Program-made: the position numbers and the translations under genes
In this document: positions 55,743 to 64,000 of the stretch, one piece after another
How the letters are laid out: each line of letters begins with the position of its first letter
Numbering within the stretch: position 1 is the stretch's first letter
Notes under the pieces: generated by a model
Database searches by the model: none
What the model saw: the letters and a program-made list of their open reading frames with translations, nothing else
Told to the model about the DNA's origin: nothing
Assembly (NCBI RefSeq): GCF_001659605.2
Contig: NC_035169.2
Location: 4,640,110 to 4,704,109 of the forward strand
Length of the DNA stretch: 64,000 nt
Direction: 5' to 3'
DNA from: Manihot esculenta
Taxonomy: Eukaryota > Streptophyta > Magnoliopsida > Malpighiales > Euphorbiaceae

Positions 55743-57962
55743 CTACTGAATCGATGTCCAACTGTCAATAATAATTGTAGGAATATGAGCAATCTTGGAC
55801 CAATTTTCACCTTTTCCAGGTTCACATTTTTCGCTTAATTCATCACAGGCTACAATCTCCAATTGTTGGAGGGATGCTATATTCTGTATGCACACGGGTA
55901 ATTTTTTGAGATATTTACAACTTGCTAATATTAATAACCGGAGAGTGTTGGTAGATCCTTGAAGAAGCCATTCCGGAAAATCCACCAATTTTGGTAACTC
56001 CGCAAGTATCAGCTTTTGAAGGTTGAATTGAGCAAAGTGTTTATCATCTTTTCCATTTTCCTCCAATGTCAAATTGAGGTTTTCACAATTGACAATAGCA
56101 AGAATCTCTAATGCAGTGAGGTACTTCATGCTTTGAGGCAAAGAGATTAAGCTTTCACAATTTCCAATAATCAGTATTCGAAGATGTTTGAGGCCTTGCA
56201 TATCTTCAAATAAGTGTTCTAGTTTTTCACAGCTACCAATGGCCAAAAATCTAAGAGATGTCAAGCACCCTATTCCATTCATCGGCAAACACTTCTGCTT
56301 TGTGGAAAACAGTAGAAATCTAAGGTTGATCAAGTACCTTATATCACTAGGTAACTCCTCAATACTGTCACTTAATACTAAAGTTTGTAAATTGTGTAAC
56401 TTGCAAATGGAATTGGGAAGCTTTTTAATTCCAGAATTTCCATATAGACGGAGATATCTCAAATGCTTTAGAGCACCAATCCAATCTAGTGATATTTCTA
56501 ATTTGGAATGAGCCAAATCCAACATTCGCAAATAGTGAAATCTCAATAAATATGAATCCAAGTTTGATTGGCTGCTAGGACTCTTTTCATCACTCTGGAA
56601 TATGGCAGTTCGCACACGGTCTAAACCTTGTAAAAGGGTGGAAAGATCTTGAGGAAGTGAAGTGGAGTTAGGAAATAGCAAATGGCGAACATTGTGTGAG
56701 ATGTGTGTGGTGCTTGAGGTTATTGCTAAAAATTCATTTTGTGTCAATGATAATGCAAGATCATGTACTAGATCATGCATTTTACATGTAATCCATATGC
56801 CCTCACGAGTCTCAAAGTCTTGAAAAAAAGATCTAGACCCCAGCTCCTGAAAATAGCGCGACCCAATATCTTCCAGCTCTTCATTTTGGTTTGCTGATTC
56901 AAGAAGTCCATGTGCCATCCAAAATTGAATTAATTCCCAGTTAGAGAATTCATAGTCCTTTGGATAAAAAGAGCAATAAGCAAAGCACTTTTTCAAATGA
57001 GCAGGCAACTGCTCGTAACTTAATCTCAAAGCAGGTAAAATATCAGTTTCCTTCTGCTCTATCTTCCATAACTCGCTATCTCTTATAGACTTCCAATAAC
57101 TTTCATCAGTATTCAGAAGAAGAAGTGATGCTAATGTCTTCACTGCTAATGGAACCCCTTTGCATTTTTTGACAATTTCAACCCCAATTTTTAACAAGTT
57201 TGGATATCGCTTCACTTGGCCTTCTTTAAATGCAAATTTAGTAAACAAAGCCACACACTCATCTTCAGGAAGACCCGATAACTCATATGCTTTTGGGATG
57301 GTGCCCATAATGGAGGCTACTTTATTACTACGTGTAGTTACTAAGATTTTGCTTCCATTGGCACCCATACACAAGAGCTCTTTCAATTGGTTCCATTTCA
57401 TAGGGTCATCATTCCACACATCATCTAAGATGAGCAAATATTTCTTATCACCAATGATCTCCCTCAAAATTCTTTGTAACTGATCCATTTCCATTTTGCT
57501 CAACTTCTCTACATGTCTCATTCCCTCTTCTGTAGACTTAATAATTTTCTCTGTCAAAATCTTTATGTCAAATTCTTCTGATACACAAACCCATATTTGA
57601 AGTTGAAAATGATTCCTTACCCTTTCATCATTATAAACAAATTTAGCGAGTGAAGTTTTTCCCAACCCTCCAATTCCAACAATAGGAATGACAGAGATTT
57701 GATCGCTATCACTAGAGTCTTGTAAAAGTGTAATGATATTTTCTTTATCATCATCTCTACCTATAACTTCAGATGCTTGCACAAATGAGTGAGTCAGTGC
57801 TCTTTCTCTAGGCATAACATGCCTACTTTCATATCGTTCTATGAGATGAAATTTAGATTTCTGACTTGCAATCTCATCTAATTTTTCTCTTATTTGCTTT
57901 ACTTTTGCACTCATTTTAATACGAAATGCCATTAGATTAGAACATGAAAGAAAGTGACCCAC
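55743..57962 (-). CDS. CNL disease-resistance protein, exon 2 (NB-ARC and LRR), locus 5
   Basis: Exon 2 begins at the acceptor TTACAG|GTGGGTCAC (57963/57962). The open frame reaches 11 codons further into the intron, which I excluded. It encodes 739 residues; with exon 1 (60700-61008) the protein is 842 residues. Motifs as in locus 2: GIGGLGKT P-loop about 199-206, LLILDDVW kinase-2, ILVTTRS RNBS-B, KGVPLA GLPL, CFAYCSFYPKDYEF RNBS-D, KMHDLVHDLAL MHD region, then LRRs. The C-terminus (IIIDSWTSIQ) differs from locus 2 through a small shift. With an intact TATA box, a short intron and no disabling change, this is the best candidate in the window for a working receptor. Effector specificity cannot be read from the sequence. 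Confidence 0.96.
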   Translation of the reverse strand: MGHFLSCSNLMAFRIKMSAKVKQIREKLDEIASQKSKFHLIERYESRHVMPRERALTHSFVQASEVIGRDDDKENIITLLQDSSDSDQISVIPIVGIGGLGKTSLAKFVYNDERVRNHFQLQIWVCVSEEFDIKILTEKIIKSTEEGMRHVEKLSKMEMDQLQRILREIIGDKKYLLILDDVWNDDPMKWNQLKELLCMGANGSKILVTTRSNKVASIMGTIPKAYELSGLPEDECVALFTKFAFKEGQVKRYPNLLKIGVEIVKKCKGVPLAVKTLASLLLLNTDESYWKSIRDSELWKIEQKETDILPALRLSYEQLPAHLKKCFAYCSFYPKDYEFSNWELIQFWMAHGLLESANQNEELEDIGSRYFQELGSRSFFQDFETREGIWITCKMHDLVHDLALSLTQNEFLAITSSTTHISHNVRHLLFPNSTSLPQDLSTLLQGLDRVRTAIFQSDEKSPSSQSNLDSYLLRFHYLRMLDLAHSKLEISLDWIGALKHLRYLRLYGNSGIKKLPNSICKLHNLQTLVLSDSIEELPSDIRYLINLRFLLFSTKQKCLPMNGIGCLTSLRFLAIGSCEKLEHLFEDMQGLKHLRILIIGNCESLISLPQSMKYLTALEILAIVNCENLNLTLEENGKDDKHFAQFNLQKLILAELPKLVDFPEWLLQGSTNTLRLLILASCKYLKKLPVCIQNIASLQQLEIVACDELSEKCEPGKGENWSKIAHIPTIIIDSWTSIQ

Positions 57963-60699
57963 CTGTAATCCAAAAATATACAGTATTGATTTCATATGCT
58001 TACATTTAGACGTAATCAGTAACTAATCAATTAATATAAAAGCATGCTTTTCTAAATGACTATCCGATTGCAAGTAATTATAATAATATTTCAAACTCTA
58101 CACAGGGCTTTAGTTTTTTATTCTCAAACTTAAAATAATGAGAAATATTTGATTTCGATCATATATTTTAAATTTCTTTTTGGATATGTTGACATATGAA
58201 TGGTTGATTAGTGAGTTTTTTATATTATAAGAACTAAGTAATAATTATTTTAAATAATAATTATTTTATATTAAATACAGTTTTATTATTATTTTTATAG
58301 TATATATTAACCTTATAAATTTTTAAATATAATTATTTTAATTTATTGGAGTTCATGATACAATTTTTAAAAAGTACTAAAAATTCAATAATACGTATAA
58401 TTTTATTATTTATGTTATTTGAATTCATAAAATAATTAAAAAAATTATTTTTTCATGAGTTAATAACAAAAAAAATTATTTTTGTTTATTTTTATAATTA
58501 TACCCTATTTTTTTATAATTGACCAATTAAATTTTACATTTTAATATTTATTCTAATTATACATTCACGTTAATTTTTCATTAAAAACTAATAAAATTAT
58601 CACATTATTTAATATATTATTGTTAGATCACTGCTAGTTCAACAAAATTCATAATACAATTAATTACGACTTAAAAAGTTAAGGTTTAATTGATAAATTT
58701 TTAAAATTTAAGATATAATTATAAATTTTTTTAAAAATTATGATTTTTTTTATCATTTATCCTAAAATTAAAATTGATAATATTAAAAAATAATTTATAG
58801 TATTATTATAAATTTTTTAGTTTTATCAATGATTTAGTATATCAATTTTATTTTAATTTAATTTAAAATTAAATTACACTAATTATTATTATAATTTAAA
58901 AAAATACATAATTAACAATATGATTGAAATTAAAAAGAAATATTATTATAAAAAATATATTAAAAAATAATTATAATTATTTTATTATTTTATATTTTAA
59001 AAATAAATTATGCAAAATATAATTTTAAATTAATTTTATATTTCACGTTATAAAATATAATTAATATATATTATTAATCATATAACTTTTTTTAACTACA
59101 ATGATGATCGATTTAGATTAAATTAAAATAGATTGATACACTAAAATGATAAAATTAAAAAATTTATATAGATTTAATACGGTTAAAATAGTAATATTTT
59201 CATGAGTTAATAAAAAAATTCATTTTTTTTATTTTTATAATTATATTTTATCTTTTGAAGAATTAAATTCTAAATTTTAATATTTGTTTCGACTAGAGGT
59301 TCACGTTAAAAACTAACGAAATTGTCACATTAAATAACGCATTATTATCAAATTACGATATTATTTTAACAAAATTTAAAATACAATTAATTATAACTTA
59401 AAAAGTTAAAATTTAATTGATAAATTTTTAAAATTAGGATATAATTATAAATTTTTTTAAAAGTTAAAATTTTTTATCATTCTCTTAAAATTAAAATTGA
59501 TAATATTAAAATATAATTCATAATATTATTATAATTTTTTTAATTTTATAATTTTAAATTAAGCCACATTAATTATTATTATAATTTAAAAATGCATAAT
59601 TAACGATATAACTGAAAATAAAAAAAATATATTAAAAAATAATTATAACTATTTTATTATTTTATATTTTAAAAATAATTTATGCGAAATATAAGTTTAA
59701 ATCAATTTTATATTTCACATTATGAAATATAATTAATATATATTATTAATTATATATTTTTTTAACTACAATGATAATTATTATAAATTTAAAAAAATTA
59801 AAATGTGGATTAATTTAGATTAAATTAAAATAAATTGATATAATAAAATTAAAAAATTTATAATAATAATAATAATAATAATATAAATTACTTTTTAATA
59901 TTATAAATTTTAATTTAAAAAAAATTAAAAAATTAAACTTTAAAGTAAATTTATAATTACACATTAAATTTTAAAAAATTACTAATTAAATTTGATTTTT
60001 TAAATTGTAATCAATTATACTCGGCACGACAATGACATTAATCTGTAACGAAAAGTTTAATGTTAGTATATAATTAAAATAAATAGAAAAATAGAAAAAT
60101 ATGAGATTTTTTGTTATTAACTTTATTTTCATTATTAAACTATTTTTGTAATTAATAATTTTTTTTAGCATATATTGAATATATAGGAGTATATTAAAAC
60201 GCTAATATGTTATCATCTAAAAAAAATTTCTCATATCTCGTACTTTTGAGATAAAATCATATTATTGTTTTGAGATTAAATTTAATTTTCTTTAAATTTT
60301 AAAATTAAATTATTTTAAGACATTTTATTATTTTGCAGTTGTTTATATATTTATTTCATTTGAGTATATATGTATACTATATAAAATAAAATAAAATATT
60401 AAATTCCTAAAACATTTCTATAATAAATCTGTTTCTAAAAATAAAAAATTCAAAATTAATTTTAATTCTAATTTTTAACGAGAATCATATTAGAATTAAA
60501 ATCAAATTACTTGTGAAACCATTTCTAAATTAAAGAAAATTATAATTTTTTTTTATAAAATTAGAATTTTATTTTTTGAAAAAATATTGAATGTGAAATT
60601 TTATAAATATATAATAAATTTATATATGTATAACATATAATAAATATCAGGATGAAATAAAAATAATTATAATGTAAAACTAAATCGTGTGCCTCGGAC
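57963..60699 (-). other. Intron of CNL locus 5
   Basis: 2737 bp, phase 0, donor AAAAAG|GTCCGAGG and acceptor GGATTACAG. Very AT-rich with an (AAT)n tract near 59858. It contains an internal duplication: about 58700-59100 resembles 59400-59780 (GATAAATTTTTAAAATT...). No gene. Confidence 0.85.
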
Positions 60700-61008
60700 C
60701 TTTTTGCTGGTGGTTCCATACAATTGAAGTACTCGTCTTCTCTGATCTTCACATTGAAATTCATCAAGCACATCCTCAGCATCATAAAGAGCATCCTTAA
60801 GCTTAGCCAACCACAACCTCAGTGGAGGGTCATTCACTTGCTTCTCCTCAGCATCCATTAGCACAGCTTTCACTGTCAACAAGATATCCTCCAGCTTTCT
60901 GAGTTCTGCTTTCAAGCCCCATGCAAAACATATCTCTTGGTAGGTATGGGATGCTATCTTCTCCAACACTTTCTCAGCAATATTAAAAGCAAACGACTCT
61001 ATTGCCAT
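60700..61008 (-). CDS. CNL disease-resistance protein, exon 1 (coiled-coil domain), locus 5
   Basis: 103 codons from ATG at 61008 to the phase-0 donor at 60699. Rx-type coiled coil with DAEDVLDEF near residues 77-85 and [11 protein letters not shown] before it. Nearly identical to locus 1 exon 1. Joins exon 2 at 55743-57962. Upstream, TATAAA lies 74 nt before the ATG. An overlapping frame at 60561-60794 is a shadow. Confidence 0.95.
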
Positions 61009-62010
61009 TTTTGTGGATTTTGATTTTTATCTGAGTAGAAATTGAGATAGATAACAAAATTTGAATCAAAATCCCATGCATTTTATAGCCTAGAAAACTC
61101 ATTTGGCAAGCATCGAGTTTTCAAAGTTGTGAATTAAAGCATAAATTCTATTATTTCAGCTGATGAACTCAAAGATTATACTAAATCTTTGGAGTTTAAA
61201 ATTCTATATTCTCCCATCTTCTTACTCATTCTTGGTGTAGGCAAAAGTTACAAGCAACATGATACCTTTGGGCCCATTTGGTTTAGAAAATAGAAATGCA
61301 ATATTGTATATATTAAGCTTATTTATATCATGTAAAAAAATATATTTATTTTTTTATATTTTTTAATGCTTGAGATATATTAGTGAAAATAGTTTTCTTT
61401 ATAATAGAAAACTTAAGTTGCTTTTAAAGAAAATTAATTTTTCTTTTAAAGATCAAGCCATTTTTTATATTTTAAAATATATATTAATTATTTTAATTTA
61501 TACATTTTTGTTTCTCCCCCTCAAATCGCCTAACCGGTCTATCCTCAATCCCATAAGTTTTCTTTATCTCTATGTGCTCCCTTTCACTGTTCTCTCTACA
61601 ACTTCATGGTGATTTTTCAAGTTTGGTGACTGATATACTGGAGATTTTTCAAGAAAGAGATTAACAGTGTCACTAATCATTCATTCACACATTTCACCAC
61701 CTCTTTCTTCATGTTGGGATTTTAACTTGTATGTGTTTTTTGGGGTTTTGCAATTGGATATTGTTTGCTTTCGGAGCTTAGCATTTGATGAACTTTTTTT
61801 ATTTTTTATTTTTTGTTTTTCTAACAATCATAAATCTATTTTTATTTATTTATTTTTAGTTGAAATATTAGTAGTCCTACTTATGATAAAACTTGTCTAA
61901 ACTGATACTACATGGACTGGTAGCATAATGTAAAATAGTAGTGCAATCCACATAAAATGCATGTAATTATACTGTAAATTTATATAGATTTAGTTTAGAT
62001 AAGAATTGTC
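61009..62010 (-). other. Promoter-side flank of CNL locus 5
   Basis: Homologous to 1097-2200 upstream of locus 1. It represents the uninterrupted form of the site into which the copia element later inserted at locus 1. Confidence 0.6.
61082..61087 (-). promoter_or_regulatory. TATA box of CNL locus 5
   Basis: CTATAAAATGCATGGG on the minus strand, 74 nt upstream of the ATG, as at locus 1. Confidence 0.6.
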
Positions 62011-64000
62011 TCTACTTATATATAGAACATTTTTTCTTGGTAAAAATACTTCTTTTTTCCTGATGTGTTTTTCTCCTCATACTCGTTTTTTTTTTTTTGG
62101 TGGGATTACCCTTCTGGTAAGAAGACTTTTTAATTTGATTATGCTCTTTTTGCAGTGAGAATATAGTATTTTGAGTTGTTCTAAGAAAGAGATACAGAAA
62201 AACAAGTAGTAAGCAAGAATATCTTTTTATGACAATAAAGCAGATGATTTGTATTATCAATAATAAAATTAAAATTACAGAAACAACATTTATGATAAGA
62301 ACAATCATTTGTGATTAAAATTTCAGGTCTAGAGACAAAAGCCTCCCTTCACAGAAATGCAGCCATTTGTGATAAGCAAATTGAAGAAAACAAGATTATG
62401 TAAGGAGTAGCTTTTGGGAATAAAAACATCTCCCTTCCCACATTATGAAGAGTATACATGAAATAGAAACAAAGTGATTTGTTTTAATAGATTTTGTAGA
62501 TTAAAACTTATTTCTCTTTTCTTGATACAATATCTATAGATATTGTAAATAGAGTGAATGAGTGTCCATACCTTAAATTTAATTCTTAAGACAATGAGGA
62601 AAATGAGAACTGATTAAAACAAAAAGAGATAAAGAAGTAAATTGCTATTGAAAAAATTGATTTTAAGAAAGAAAGAAAAAAAAGCTTCAAGAAAATAATG
62701 CGATTGAATGATGAAATAAATAATCAAATTAAAAAACTCAGTTGAGGATAATCAAAGTTAAAAGGTTTACCGTTGATCATTGATTAAAAAGATGATTTAT
62801 TTAATTGTCCATTGTTTGGTTATAACATTCAAACAAGTGAATCCCAATAATTCTTTCTAACGATTAAATTAATCTACATAGCGTTTAAATTAATTTCTAG
62901 TTAATTAATAATTTCATTAAGCGTGTAGATTTAATTAATTAACTGTTTTTAAAAAAGAAGAATTCAAACTTCATCAATAATAGTAAGCGAATTATTTAAA
63001 CTAAATCAATTAATTCCTTAACATAAATGAATATGCTAATATCTATTTGTAATAACCTAATTAAATAATTATGTATTTACTTGGGTTAATTAGCAATATA
63101 TTGTCTTATTAGGAGATTCAATAGGTCTCTTAAATTCCTAAAATGACAACAATGGAGGTGGTGTTCTTTGAAAATAAAAATTAATTGAAAACAGAAATTC
63201 AGATAAACAGAAATTAAGAACAAAATCTCACAACTTAATTAAATATCACTTGATTAACCGTCAACTGAAAAATAGAGTTTAGCCTCTAATTAAGAGCCAT
63301 AACAAAATTGTAGAAGAATAAAAGAAGGAGAAGAAGAATTCGGTCAAGGAGGAACCGAAAAAAAGAGAGGAGATGATGAGAAGAGATGTGTGATTCTACT
63401 TCTAGGGTAGCCTTTATATGGGCTTTTTCCAAATAAAAAGATAATTATTCACAATTTAAAAGAAAAAATAAAATAAATATATTATTTCTATGATGACTCT
63501 TATTCTAATCCTAATTTGATTGTGTTTGCATCTATTTGAAATAGTTTTAAACTGTGTATAGCTGGCAAAACAGTAATTCTGGAATTTGTCCATCGGGCTT
63601 GGGCCTTTCAGTTAGAAAAAGCTTTAAAATAGTCTTTTTTGGTTATTTTCTCATTTTTCAACTCAAAATCTGTCCAAAATTAAAATTCAAGTAAAAATCA
63701 ATTATTTATATCAAAATTATAGCAAAATCATGAAATTTAAAATAAAAAAAATAGTGAGTTTTGCAACTCATAAGATTTCCCTATACTTCACCTTTACTTG
63801 TCCTCAAACATAGAAATCCTTAAAAGAAAACAATAAAGACAAAACCCTCTCCTCAACCATTTGAAACTTAATTTGTCCAAAACAAAGAGCCAAGTTGTCA
63901 TGAAATAAGATAATAGCAGAAATAGTTTAATTTCACCAAAATTTATTTCAATAAGTTTCATCTTTAAAACATGTTTCTCAAGACATAAAGCTGACCCTTT
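62011..64000. other. Right-edge flank, partly duplicated at 47789-49555
   Basis: No supported gene in 62011-62340. 62341-64000 is the second copy of the block fused to locus 3. The open frame 62012-62308 (minus) is T/A-rich with a hydrophobic start and basic end and is not supported. Confidence 0.5.

Noticed and set aside
57963..57995. N-terminal extension MKSILYIFGLQ of the locus 5 exon 2 frame
   Set aside because: It is intron sequence before the acceptor TTACAG, as shown by alignment with locus 2.
1..64000. CRISPR arrays, rRNA genes, tRNA genes, bacterial or organellar segments
   Set aside because: Repeat arrays lack unique spacers of CRISPR type. No rRNA signature or complete tRNA cloverleaf was noticed by eye; the tRNA-complementary sites found are retrotransposon primer-binding sites. 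A tRNAscan or Rfam search could still reveal something small.

Overview
This window is nuclear DNA from a flowering plant, most likely a dicot. It is AT-rich, with intron-split genes, plant-type CC-NBS-LRR (CNL) disease-resistance genes of the RGA type and several families of plant LTR retrotransposons. Gene and repeat style would fit a Euphorbiaceae-like genome, but that is only an impression. No bacterial operon, CRISPR array, rRNA or convincing tRNA was seen.

The backbone is a minus-strand tandem cluster of one CNL family, in at least five states. Locus 1 (788-1096) is only the coiled-coil exon; its second exon would lie beyond the left edge. Locus 2 has exon 1 at 26926-27234 and exon 2 at 11772-14000, separated by a 12.9 kb intron full of transposons. 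Locus 3 (46844-47788) is an LRR remnant without its NB-ARC domain. Locus 4 (54027-54339) is a recently copied LRR tail. Locus 5 has exon 2 at 55743-57962 and exon 1 at 60700-61008, with a 2.7 kb intron and an intact TATA box. Every exon 1 is exactly 309 nt and ends in phase 0 at AAAAAG|GT. Loci 2 and 5 encode predicted proteins of 845 and 842 residues with all expected NB-ARC motifs. The paralogues differ mainly at the xxLxLxx face of the LRRs.

Transposons shape the rest. At 2266-5930 is a 5' piece of a Ty1/copia element whose gag is split by a complete solo LTR (2857-4290, target duplication GCAAC). A LINE 3' fragment occurs twice (6720-7480 and 50042-50465). Inside the locus 2 intron is a very young non-autonomous Ty3/gypsy element (15884-23917). 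Its two 700 bp LTRs differ at one base. Its body holds foreign-looking, exon-like cargo, a short stub of integrase C-terminus, and two satellite-like arrays. Beside it is a minus-strand 3' fragment of the same lineage (24065-26210). A degenerate, formerly autonomous relative lies at 34665-45133 on the minus strand. It carries gag, protease, RT, two RNase H domains and integrase, which marks the Tat lineage, and it also has an antisense extra ORF.

The cluster has been rearranged by segmental duplication. About 8523-12084 is repeated almost without change at 50777-54339. Locus 3 is fused at 47788/47789 to a block also present at 62341-64000. A compound inverted-repeat element (54361-54877) sits exactly at the breakpoint between the copied locus 4 tail and the 3' flank of locus 5. 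Between 30700 and 33200 are exon-like islands that may be a separate, partly decayed host gene. The remaining stretches are AT-rich and show no gene that I can support.
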